From Symsagittifera roscoffensis (lineage: Eukaryota; Xenacoelomorpha; Acoela; Convolutidae): DNA of 64,000 bases. The position numbers and the translations under genes are program-made. This document shows positions 11,875 to 22,900 of this stretch, in pieces; position 1 is the stretch's first letter; each line of letters opens with the position of its first letter. The DNA lies in the NCBI RefSeq assembly GCF_963678635.1, contig NC_087063.1, positions 32,872,599 to 32,936,598 on the forward strand, given 5' to 3'. The notes beneath the pieces were generated by a model that had not been told where the DNA came from, did not search any database, and saw nothing but the letters and a program-made list of their open reading frames with translations.

Positions 11875-12600
11875 AATTAATTAACAATTTCACCTCTTGA
11901 AAGATCTTTTAAACACCCGTATAATTTCTCAAAAATCATGCTGAAAAGCACTTGAACAAACTAGTTCAAATTCAGCCAAATAGAACCTTTCCGAATCATC
12001 ACCTTATTTTTGACACGACTTCTTTAGCCGACAAAGACTCACCTTCATGCGTATCTCTAACTATAACTAAAAGACTTTCAGGTCAGAAAATAACAAACCG
12101 CTAATAATTGACACCTGAAATAAACAAAGTCTCAATATTTCAACCCTCCCCTATCAAGTAGAACAAAGATCAACAATATTGTCCCAAGTTAGACCTCAAA
12201 ACTCCCTCAAGCAAAAATATTAAATTAGCCTAAAGAACGAAATGGACATGATCATTAAGTCTAAAGTACAAACATCTCTTAGATACCCCCAATCATCCAA
12301 TAAAAAAAACTAGGAAGCTCCTTAAGAGCCCTCAAAACTTCCCTTTACCAAAAATTACCGAAACCCAACCCACTTGTCACAAAACTAATAAATAATCCGA
12401 CCACACTCAAATTTAGCCCCAAAAATAAAAAATAATTCTACGGAACGAGTCATTTCTTCAAATGCTTCTTTCAGAAACAGTCAGCCATATTCAAGATATA
12501 CTTTGAAATTTTTTTTCAATCATTTCAATTTTTTTCAAACTCTGTATAATTCTAATAGCCGATACCCTAGAAACATTCATCCTCCTCCTGATAATTTTTT
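11875..12600 (+). other. Region between pol and the next ORF, no gene
   Basis: AT-rich with short frames only. In env-bearing retroelements the splice acceptor for the downstream messages usually lies here, but I cannot point to one with confidence. Nothing else is recognised. Confidence 0.4.
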
Positions 12601-12659
12601 TGCATTTTTTTCATCAATTTTATTCTCTTGCTAAACCTACATTATTTTTTCAAAAGTCC

Positions 12660-14024
12660 TTGACCACCTCCTCAGGTACGACATTTCAATAACTATCTTA
12701 ATATTCCAACATCTATTCAATAGAACAGACGTTTTTCTTCTTTTTATAATATTTCTCACGTTTCTGACATCCCTCATAATGAAAATATGCAAAGTTATAA
12801 AAAAGGCTAGCATAACTTTCGCATTAGCAACGATACTTTTAACCCTTTTCATCGAAGAATATTCTAATAAACAAAAAATTTCTTCATGAATAAATAATTT
12901 TTAAAATTTTTCCAAAATTGCTAATCAACAACCCTCACACCAGTCCCCACCAACAACATCCCAAGAACCTCCAACACCACCAACAGCTAATCAAACAAAT
13001 AATCCCTACTCATCAACACCCATCTCTTTTCAAGACTATCCATATACATTTGAAGAAAGACACGCACGATTGTCCAAACCACTAGAACCAGTAATTCGCC
13101 AAGCACCTCTAAGCGAACCACAATACGAACCAGTATATAATATAAACCCCCCTCTCCAACACGATCTTATTATAGCAAGACACCAAAGTCAAAATCAAAA
13201 AAAGCTCGAAATAAACAGACAAATTATACATTCAAGACGAAATAGAAGTTTGCAAACCCCCAGAGTTCCATTCAAAATAACTCATTCACCAATAGCAAAT
13301 TTATAGAAATCTCCAGTAGTATAATTCAAAGTACTCCCCAGACCGCATCACAACAAAACACATCAAACATCCCATCAGATTATTTAAGTTCAACCCCTAT
13401 ATCTGAAGAAATTCAAGAAAATCCTTTTAATCCCCCAGCTACTACAGAACATCTCCCATATTGGATGCCACAAGTTTTCACTCAAAGTGAAGCAAATTTA
13501 ATGAACGATTCAATAGACTTTTCATCTGACACAACTTTGTCACTACCAGAAACACTTTAACTCCCCTCAACCCCTTCCTTAAGTCAAATCTCAAAAACAT
13601 CATTCCCTCCAAACTTTCCTATAAATCTCGACGCTAGATATCGAGAATATTCAACCACCACGGTCAACCATATATGCACCCTCTATATTATTTGGTCAAC
13701 ATCACGAAAGTAAGAGATTACACAGCTGGGCATTAAACAGATTACAATACCGACAAGATATTCACAAAAATTTACAAGAACATAACATACAAATACATAC
13801 ACAGGATAATCCGACACCAAAATTTGATATCACAGTAAGACTAAATAATATAGTTCACCATCCCTTACCACTAACCCCCCCAAATATAACAGCTCAATCT
13901 TTACCTCCCCCATTTATAACCACAGAAATATTCTATAAACACGATAGATACACTAAAAAGACAATTGGATATATAACTTTTTATAATCCATACTCAGGAC
14001 TATCATACACATATATCTTCTAAA
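12660..14024 (+). pseudogene. Unrecognised ORF between pol and env, hydrophobic then Pro-rich
   Basis: A frame entering at about 12680 first encodes two hydrophobic runs (DVFLLFIIFLTFLTSLIM, then ITFALATILLTLFIEEY). After two stops near 12888-12906 the same frame goes on with a Pro/Thr/Gln-rich stretch (QSPPTTSQEPPTPPTANQ and FEERHARLSKPLEPV) up to a stop at 13304. A further 120-codon open trace, in a shifted frame from about 13660 to 14024, contains SILFGQHHESKRL, KFDITVRLNNIVHHPLPL and YITFYNPYSGLSYTYIF. The open length, the sustained composition and the position between pol and env suggest an accessory gene of the element. I recognise no family. It could instead be a long N-terminal part of the envelope precursor. 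Confidence 0.4.
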
Positions 14025-14079
14025 GATACTAATTTTCCAAACACTTCTCTTTCTCAATTTCTCAAAACCCTATCATAAC

Positions 14080-16185
14080 AATCCTTCCCCCCGAACAGGA
14101 CCCCAAGATTTACTAGTCACACATTATGACTGTGAAGAATATGAACAAAAAACAATACATAAATATGCAATAAATCAAGTCACTCAATGCGAATCCGAAC
14201 CACAATTAATAGAAACAACAAACATAATAGCTACAATTTACTCAAAAGCACGAGCTACAACACTAATAGGACATAAATTCACAGCTACATTTTCCGGAAA
14301 GAAAATACATTGTTCCCAAGTTTCAAACGGAAATAAAAACAGACTAGATCATGAATCTTTCTACCAAAGTAACATCGAAAGGCTTTTACATCTCAGGCCT
14401 GACGATTGTAAAAACAAACTTAAACGATTAAAAACCACATCAAACAAAGGCATAACACTGCACATCAAGCCGAACTTGAAAGATACCAAGGTCATATAAA
14501 ACTAGACGACAAATTTCCCTTCCACGGCGCCCATGGAAGATTAATTTACGATCTCCATGATAAAAATTGGATACCACACATTAGAATAAACAAACCCTCA
14601 AATTGTAAAGCCGACACTAAAAATAAGGGATACCAAGAAATAATGTTTTTTGATTGGAAAATACAACTTGAAAAAGTACAACTAACACGAGATTTAAAAG
14701 ATGACACTACAATTTATCAAGGAATCAGACTCCCTTGCAAAAACGACCAAGGATACTGCGATCCTACTACACGAACACAAGCAAAAATTGTTTGGTTTCC
14801 CGAAGACCCCTGTACCACATTTCAAGTAGCAAAAAAAACACGCTAGAACGATAAAATTTCACCAAGAATTTGTTATTGAATCAATCCCATTTGAAGATGT
14901 GAACCCTGAAAAACTCAGACATAGTAATTATAGATTTAGAAACTTTCATAATATAGGAAACAAATTGACACGTTTCCAAAAACACCCAGAAACGGAACTT
15001 GCATGTAAAAACAACAAACCATTTTATAAAACGCAATATTCAGCAAATTTATTCGAATACGAACAAAGTTTCGACATGGAAACAGGAAAAAAAATCATAA
15101 ATCCCCATGCAACACTTTACTCAACCAGCGACAAAAATTCGTACATCCCAATACACCTCCTAAAAACACAGGAAAGACTGGTGGAAAAATAAAACCACAA
15201 GACAAAGACAGTACAAGTTTACAAGAACTATCACTTATGAAAAACACTTATTTTGGCGCAATTCATTATGACATACACCTAGACATGAAACTAGACTATA
15301 CAATAAGTAGAATTTTTCCAGAAATGTCTTTAACAGAACTTGAAACACTACATCAATTATGCGAACTTGAAAGAACACAACTTCTACAATCACTTGCACT
15401 AGCAGTACTCAAAATTCCTTATGCAGGATATTTGATATCAGGTACCAGATCAAATTTCATTGACTACGGGGGAAACATACTATGGCATTACAGTTGTACA
15501 AAAAAATTATCACCCTTATATGTGTTTGAAGATAAAAGATGCTATAAAAGAATCTCAATTTTTTAATAAAATAAAGTACATTTTGTTGATACACTTTCCC
15601 GAAGAAAATATTTTCAGGATACAGCAGTCCCAAGTGGATCAGAAAACAGCCACAATGTAGTACAATTGAATCCTGACGAAGATAAATACTACCTTCTTAC
15701 ACCATACCCTACACTTGTGCTTTCACCAAAAAAGCTTTCACCAGAAAGCATTAGAGCTATTGCCCGGAATTCAAATATCGATTTACAATCGATCGCATAT
15801 ACTCTAAAACCGACATTCATTACCAGATACGTACAAAACAATTTCAAGAATTATTCACAAAAATGGACACAATACAACGACAACACAGTGATCAAAACTT
15901 ACGCAAACTTGCAGAAATAGCAGGCTTTTCAGACATCTACGCACAAGACTACAGCGGATATTTTAAAGAAAAAATAAATTAAATTTACTTGAATGGCGAA
16001 AAATACAGACCACAAGATATATCACTAATCATAATTTTTAGTTTTGTAATTTTGAAAAACGAACTTCTTGCCTTTCTAGGATGGCCCTACTACATCTTAG
16101 AAAGATTGACTATATTATACGCAATGTTTAACTTTCTTGGATTTCTTTTCTCTCTACTAAAAGGAATTTACAATACATGCGCAAT
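14080..16185 (+). pseudogene. Envelope-like glycoprotein of the retroelement, frameshifted
   Basis: The trace is Cys-rich and runs from about 14080 (HYDCEEYEQ) through blocks with SNCKAD, RLPCKNDQGYCDP, VWFPEDPCTTF, LHQLCELERTQ and KRCYKRI. It ends in two hydrophobic segments: DISLIIIFSFVILKNELL at about 16013-16066 and LYAMFNFLGFLFSLLKGIY at about 16116-16172. This is the pattern of a disulphide-rich ectodomain followed by a membrane anchor, in the place where retroviral env genes lie. The spacing of CxxxxGxCxP, W and C, and the later C-Y-K-R-I block, reminded me of glycoproteins of chuvirus-like negative-strand viruses, a known source of captured envelopes; this is an impression, not an alignment. 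Frames change near 14460, 14850, 15195, 15570 and 15790, and TAA stands at 15980-15982, so the copy is dead. Confidence 0.55.
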
Positions 16186-17857
16186 GCGCACACAAGTAAG
16201 CGAACAAGCAAGCGTAAACAAACAAACAAGCAAGAGTAAATTATTTCCCAGTTTAATAACTCAGATCATGAGACCCCTGACGAATTTGACAATTCCGGAC
16301 CCAGCCCATCTATATTTTTCCAACCTCCTTTTCACTCTCTACTCCCAAATAAGATTTGAACCTCCTTCCACTCCCTCTCCTATTTCCAATGTAACACCCA
16401 CATATTCCCCCTTGTCCAGTGAACCTTCAGACAACAACAGCTCTGTAAATACACAAATATTTCATGAACTTAACAATTTTATCACACTTCAGCAACAATT
16501 ACAGCGCCCTCAGACAATAACCATTCACCAACTCTCACAATCCGTAATATCATCAAACCCATCAATCCCAACTCCCTTTTCAAATTACACCCCTCCGCCA
16601 AACCCAACTCCCTCGTCAAAATCATCCTCATCTAGTACAAACCGAGCCTATCGAACCTTCAAAAGGAAATTCCCCAATACTCCATTTCCCTTTCACCCAG
16701 GAACAGCCAAAATATTTGTTAATCACCCACTCCACACTAACACTAAAGAATATCTTCAAATATGTTTACCCTTTACCCCCCAATAAACCTACTTTCATTC
16801 AGACCCTAATGACGAACACCCTAATTATGTTATTGAGCACGTATTATACCCAACACTTTCATGGACATCATTTTATCACTTCACTAATCCACTATCACTA
16901 CCATTATACAACACCCCATTTGATAACGAACAATGCAGCATTCAACTCTACCTTTTAACAACAGCACTCACTCCAAAACAACTTACTCAAATCGGATATA
17001 AACGGTCACTTATCAGATTCGCCGCACCCAAAACTAACGAATATTTCATCGATCACTACGACTATCACATCCAAAGACCAAACGAAGACACCTTTCTGAA
17101 CGACGATAAATTTGTTAACCCACAACTAACAGGAAAATTCTTCATTAAAACACCATACGTTTTCACCCTCAATACTTTAGATAAAAAATACGACCACGTC
17201 ATTTTAGCAGCACTTCGTGATATTCAAGCCTATGATTCATATTTTAACAAATTTAACAACTTCTCACTAACTTTTCATTTCCTCACACCCAAAAAACGTG
17301 ATTTGCACTGTTCACACGACATCATGTTACGAACTAAACAGACACACACTTATACTTACTATAAGTTCATCTAACATCATTACACTCATAATACACCAGC
17401 ACGACAAATTCACCACAGATATCAATACATTAACTCCAAATATACCTCACCATTCTTTCTTAACTTCACTTATTGTATTAAAGATACTAACCTGCAAGGC
17501 ATCCTCCGCAATTATGATCCCATCACCCAGATGTATATATTCTGTCCCTTAATCAAAACCTTCAATGTAGAGGAATCCCGCCCACTAATCGTCCCACACG
17601 AATTCCTACAGCCCGTTGAAATCCTGATCCAAGAATTCATCCATAACATCAGATATAACCATAAACTTTATAACCTCATCCAAAATACACCTTATGAACT
17701 CTCACCTAGCACTGAAGAGCACAAAATCATTAAAGCACTCGAATTGCTTTGGCCACTTCTCCAAACTAAATACATCATTCGTTTGATAGCTAAATTACTA
17801 ACATCATCAGAAATCATCCACGACGTTTTTCGCCACGGATTCTTCACAGACGAATAA
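16186..17857 (+). pseudogene. Long unrecognised ORF in frame with the env membrane region
   Basis: The frame that carries the two hydrophobic env segments stays open from 15983 to TAA at 17855-17857 apart from two stops, at 16784-16786 and 17372-17374. That gives about 625 codons, of which about 555 lie beyond the membrane segments. The first 180 codons after the membrane are Ser/Pro/Thr/Gln-rich (PPSTPSPISNVTPTYSPL, then SSKSSSSSTNRAYRTF). The rest looks like folded domain(s), with KQLTQIGYKRSLIRFAA, TGKFFIKTPYVFTLNTL, YDHVILAALRDIQAYDSYF and IKALELLWPLLQTKYIIRLI. I recognise no family. It may be a giant cytoplasmic tail of the envelope or a separate downstream gene whose start has been lost. 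Low stop density over 1.8 kb of AT-rich DNA argues strongly for past coding. Confidence 0.5.
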
Positions 17858-19451
17858 GGTAATATGAATTAAATAAATCATTCTAACAAATTAGAACAAA
17901 AACTGACCTTCTTTATAAATGTTTTCTCTTTTTCTCTAGTCTTCACAGGCACGATCATCAATCATCTACAAAAAAGAAAAACGAAACAAAAAACAAAACT
18001 TTGTATGAAAATCATAAATTTAACTTTGAAAATTAACTACTTACAATTAATGAAGCAGTAAAATATATCACCAAAAACAGAAACAAATTGATATATAAAC
18101 TCTTTTCCCATATGCAGTAAATAATCTTAAAATAAAAACCGTAACAAACCCAAATAAAGCCGTAAAATCAATAATTTCAGAGTAGTAAATTAATAAAAGT
18201 TGCCTATAAAATTAAAGCAGTACTAACCTTTTCAAAGATGCTTCTTTATAGTTTTAAATATTCACTCGCGCACAATCCTATCCACAATCGCACAGCTCGC
18301 CCACGAACAATTGATTAAAATATTGAATTTAAGTTTTAACTTTCACTGATAACAACTCTAACCAGTTTTAACACATTTCAAACTTTCCTTTCACCCGGTT
18401 GGTAAGGAATTATATAAGAATCCAAACTGACTAACGCAGCTTAATAAACACCACAAACCACAACCTAACAGCATGACTGAGAAAAGAAAACCCACGGTTC
18501 CCAAACCGGATTAAAACCAGTTTAGAACTCGATAAATTATTCTTTTGGAGACTACTTTCAAGTCTGAACACAAAAGAACAAAACACAAAAAAGTCGAAAG
18601 ACAAACCCAAAACAAACAATTTGAGTTTTGAAGGAAAGGACACAACCAAGACAAAAAAGGAGAAAACAAGTAATAAAAAAGGCACAAAAGGTTGAACACA
18701 AAAAGGACCCTCCAAAAAAGAGAGCATGAAATTATACTCCACCCCTGGCCTAACCCACCAGAGAGGACGTCCTGAGCATGCTCTATAGCCGGCCTAACCC
18801 ACCGTGCTACATCCACGCTTTGTGACACACACTCTATTTTTGACGAGAGCTACTCAAGGGTGAGTAGCTCCTAAAAAACCGAAAAAAAACAAGAACGCTT
18901 TTGCGATAAAAATTATTACAAGATCATAACTAAAAACAAAATTAACAAAGATTTGTATATGTAAATAATACAATGCAGTATATAGATTACATACAGCCCA
19001 AAGACGAGCAGCAAGGAACTTGACAACCCAATAACACTCCAACTACGGAATGGCAAAACACACCCGACCTGCCGCCTACAGTCACTACACTCAAAGGATT
19101 TAAACTACGACTTGGCATCGCAACAAAGGAAACCCATTGAAACAGAACAATGGCCATGTCGATGTTCAAGTATACGTACAATTCCAAGTTACCAGGCACT
19201 TCATCCAAAATCAAAATACATGCCACATCCGAACGAGATTGGAGCATTGCTATTCTCTAATAAACCAAATCAACACTCATCACAACCGATCAGAAATCAT
19301 GATACGATCTCTCGAAACGATCGTGATAACAATCCTTCTTGTTAATCGAAAAAAAAAGAATATCCTCGCAACTTCTAAAGATAGACACCATCATCCATCC
19401 TCCACTACAGTAGAACACTGAAGATCTAAAACGCTGTAAACCCCGGATGGG
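17858..19451 (+). other. 3' untranslated region of the retroelement, with hairpin and TATA-like site
   Basis: No coding trace is convincing here; open frames on either strand are low-complexity. A TATA-like TATATAAG lies at 18411-18418. The word GGCCTAACCCACC occurs twice, at 18748-18760 and 18792-18804. A perfect 10-base-pair hairpin lies at 18847-18870. The stretch ends at the left edge of the 3' LTR at 19452. It is unusually long for a 3' UTR of such an element and may include unrelated insertions. Confidence 0.4.
18847..18870. repeat. Perfect inverted repeat, 10-bp arms, 4-base loop
   Basis: GAGCTACTCA at 18847-18856 is separated by AGGG from its exact reverse complement TGAGTAGCTC at 18861-18870. 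An A-run follows. It could form an RNA or DNA hairpin near the 3' end of the retroelement. No known ribozyme or histone-type stem-loop motif is present. Confidence 0.6.
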
Positions 19452-19831
19452 TGGAACCAGATCTAAACTAGAATTTATTTTTGGATATTATTTTGATATC
19501 TTATCTTTATAAAAATATGAATACTAACCAATCATACTCCATCAAACTAACAACCCACTTATTTGTAAGTGCTAAGACTACTTGTAGTTTCAGCACCAGA
19601 GCATTTTGAATTAAACTTAGAATACAGTTGTTCTCATTCTGGAAACTAACTCCCATAAACCGGTGTACACTAGATCTATTGAGACTAGGAGATATAAGAG
19701 TAAGATTAAGATTGGTATTAGACTAAGAAGTTGCACGAATCTATCCGGCCGAAAATATGATAGCGTGACGAGCAGACGGTGTACCTTATCTGAAATTACT
19801 CTATGAGCTTACCAAATAAAATAAACTCAAT
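19452..19831 (+). repeat. Truncated 3' LTR (copy R4)
   Basis: This copy aligns with the 5' LTR from its first base (TGGAACCAGATC) up to AAATAAACTCA, where it stops abruptly at about 19831; roughly the last 80 bases are missing. What follows, AATCGCCCAAAATAGTAC, belongs to a different repeat. In the variable positions it agrees with R1 rather than with R2 or R3. An extra short insertion (ACTTGTAGTTTC-like) is present near 19580. Confidence 0.75.
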
Positions 19832-19910
19832 CGCCCAAAATAGTACAAAGGGGGGACCCTTTGGGTCGGCAAGGAGTCCCCCCCCCTAGCGGGCAAACAG
19901 ACTAGTTTTC
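19832..19910 (-). repeat. Fragment of the foldback repeat family at the LTR breakpoint
   Basis: AAAATAGTACAAAGGGGG, then ACCCTTTGGGTCGGCA and a following C-run match, as reverse complement, the words CCGACCCAAAGGGTCACC and TTGGTACTATTTTG at 28276-28323 in the foldback element. The LTR ends where this fragment begins, so insertion or recombination involving this family probably truncated the LTR. Confidence 0.5.
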
Positions 19911-22900
19911 TAGGAACTACACTATAGCTGCCTTGACAATGAGTGAACTTAGTGAGTTACTTTTATTTGTTGACATACTCCACCCCCAGAAGGAGAAGGA
20001 CCGGAGCAGCCTGAACAATTGGACGGGTAAGTTCTTCACCGTGATACGTAAGACGACATACATACGACGTTATCTCTGCCGTATTTGAGCGAGACGATAC
20101 GAGAGAGTGTGTAGTAGCACCTTGGGCTGTTCGACTTGACTATCCAAAGCAGATCACCAGTCTTGAGCTCACGCTCAGGTGGGGAGCACAATCTTTTGCG
20201 CTTTTCGAGTGAGCTGACTTATTCCCTCAGCCAGCGTGGGCATATGGCTTTTGCTTACGATTGGGCATCGATATACCGCTTCTTATGGTATATAAAGGTA
20301 AGCAAACAGTGAAGAAAACAGAGACTGTGCACTGTTGCCCAGAAAATGATAAGACCTGAGAGCCTGCTGATAGTCAGGGTCCAAGATTACCAGAGTAACA
20401 AGACCTTTTGGTCAAACAGAAAAATTCATCGAGATTTGTCGATCAATTGGCAGGAACCTAATATTGAAGTGAAGACTTACTTACAGCAGGAGACTATTAT
20501 TTCCAATGACCCCCATAATCCATAATGCTGGGCGCCTGGTGGATTAAATTTCCATTTATCTTCTTGTTTACAGGATGGCTGCTGCGCGCTGATTCTACTC
20601 ATGGATTCATAGGAGTAAATTCATCAAGATTACGCATGGAACCACGCCGCTGCTGATCCTGATTTATCACTGGGCGGTTTTCAAGGTGTTTTCTGAGAGG
20701 AATTTTCTTTAGGAGGTAACTTCATTGTAAACTTCGAGAATAAATCCCCTGCAACAAAAACCTGTGGGTGCGTTCACAAAATCTCTAGTACGCGTTTTCT
20801 TGCATTCGCACAGCTTTGAACATTGTCTTCTATTAATTTTCGGAGCACAGTTACTCAAATTATGTTGTATCAAATGGGTACGAAAAAAGATTCGGCCTCA
20901 TTTGGGTCATTTAAGCTCCTACGGCGATAATTTTCTGACTGGGTCTGCTTACAAATGATAATGGCCAGCATTAACCTAAGAAATTGCAACATTTTCTGCG
21001 GGCTCACTAAATGGTGCGTGTACTTTGCTAAAATAACTTCAAAGTCCTTCGCTTTTTTTTCTAATCCAAGACTCTGTTCGTTCAACTTTCTTAGAGACGG
21101 AATGCGCCGAGCTGAGAACCTCTTCTTCTGAATCTGAAAGGTCTTCTCGAAGCTCAAATTCAGCGATCTTCGCTTCATATGCTCTAGGAAAATTTTTGTT
21201 TAACAATATTCAAGTGAATGGAGCAATTTTCTCGGAAAAAACATTGATGATTCCGAAGTTGACGCGCTGGAAGATTTGAAATAGTTTCCATTATCATGTT
21301 ATCAAACGTCAACCAATAAATTCAAGCAGTTAAAAGACATCGGCTTCATCGGTTGAAGACTGAAAACTATAGCTTCTTTCTCTTGTGGTTGATCAATCGC
21401 TATTTCTATCCTTTTTATTTTTATCCTCTTAGATTAATCTTCGATAAGAAGGCCGAAATTGTTTTTGAAATCAGCCCAACCAAATAATTTCATTCAAGTC
21501 ACGCTTGTGCCTAGCCGCGGGTTTTTGCATTTTTTTGAGATTTATTGCAAAAAAGTTTTCATGCAAAAAATTGCTGTTCCGGTTTTTTTTTCTGAATCGA
21601 CTTCTGATCATAGAAATAACAGAACAACATCTTTGATTTTTTAATCATTAAAATAACAGAACAAAACTTCTGCTTTTATTATCATCAGAGAAGTATCAGA
21701 ACAAAACTTCTGATTTTATTTTGATTAGAGAATTATCAGAACAAAGTTTCTGATTTTATTCTGATCAGAAAAATAGCAGAATAAAAACAGTGCTGTAGCA
21801 GTAATGATTCAGTACTGTTGCAGTACTGCGGTATTTTCTGATTTATCTCTGATCAGAGATAAAACGCCACTTGCCAAAATCTGATGCAAAACTGATATTT
21901 TTCTAATACACTTGTGGAGAAGTACTGATTTTCTCTGTGACTTCAACCCCGGTTAGTATATCAGACATTTGTTTACCCTGCACCTTTTTTTTTACCTCGA
22001 CAGATACTTGACATCCACGGGCTGTCTTTTTTACTGTAAGCATCTTCATCATTTATAACTTCTCATTACTTTACAGCGTTCAAAGCCTTAAATGCTCTGC
22101 AAGCTCTCCTCTCTGGATGACTTGCCGGCAAAAGTTAACTTCGACATTGGATCTCACGCGGAATTCCGGGACTTAGCAAAAAGCGAGAGTTTGAGGTCAA
22201 GTTTGAATTATTTCCTGGTGATTTGTTGTTCTCAAAACAATATGTGATGAACAATGATGAAATTGACTTAAAATAGTTGAACAATAATGGTTGCCTAAAC
22301 AATTAAGCTTAAAAGCATTCGCTAATTAGTGAACTTTGCGTGAAAAATATCACTTTTCCCTTTTCAACTTCCCAGAACCGCCCGTCGCTTGTTAATAGTT
22401 GCTAATGGGGAGTTGAATTGCAGAACGGACTACTTTTCCACCCTTTTCACTCAATTCTTCCTCTTACCGCAACTTACTTTCAAAAAATTGCAATCTGTTT
22501 ACTGAATGCGATTTTTAATACCATTAGAAGTCGTTCACGTGATTTACTCAACCACACAATAGGGTATTACTCTCAGCTATCTTACTGGATAGAGAAAAAG
22601 TGAGGATCTAAGTTTTATAAGAAAAAAATAGGCTGTATTACGTGGCCAATAATCGGGGTTAAGGAATGGAATCAAGTCAAAGCAAAATATTGATTCAAAT
22701 GGACCGAGGACCCGGTTAGCTCCATGTATTTAAACATGGTCTTATTTTCTTTCTTTCAGCTTTCTATTTCTGGTCGATATTTGAGATTTAACCCGGTTTT
22801 TCTGTCTTGATTGAAGTTCGATTGATTAGTTCCCTTTTAGACGCCCAAATAAGACGACTAGTGAACATGCAACTCAATTTATCTTCAGGTCTGGCTAAGG

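Larger units (their letters stand above)
1183..19831 (+). mobile_element. Large decayed Ty3/gypsy-like retroelement with envelope and extra ORFs
   Basis: The span runs from the LTR at 1183 to the truncated LTR at 19452-19831. Inside, all on the plus strand and in retroviral order, are a basic leader ORF, gag with a degenerate zinc knuckle, an aspartic protease, RT with a YLDD box, RNase H, integrase, a Pro-rich ORF, an envelope-like glycoprotein and a long trailing ORF. At about 18.6 kb (about 16.8 kb without the duplicated leader) it is much longer than usual Ty3/gypsy elements of 5-10 kb. Nearly every ORF is broken by stops or frameshifts, so this copy is dead. The pol order RT-RNase H-integrase and the RT motifs place it with Ty3/gypsy; the presence of env recalls errantivirus-like elements, but I cannot assign a clade. 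Confidence 0.8.

Noticed and set aside
18431..18828. Two overlapping minus-strand frames of 103 and 105 codons
   Set aside because: Both are Phe/Leu/Cys-rich products of A-rich plus-strand DNA in overlapping frames, with no domain; likely chance.
18847..18870. Hammerhead ribozyme or histone stem-loop
   Set aside because: The conserved core sequences of both are absent; only a simple hairpin is present.
19990..20740. Small nuclear RNA or 5S gene in the G/C-richer stretch
   Set aside because: Compared by eye with the conserved starts of U1, U2, U5 and 5S RNA; none fits.
20870..21178. 102-codon minus-strand frame
   Set aside because: No domain and no neighbouring exons or conserved motif; composition follows the local base content.
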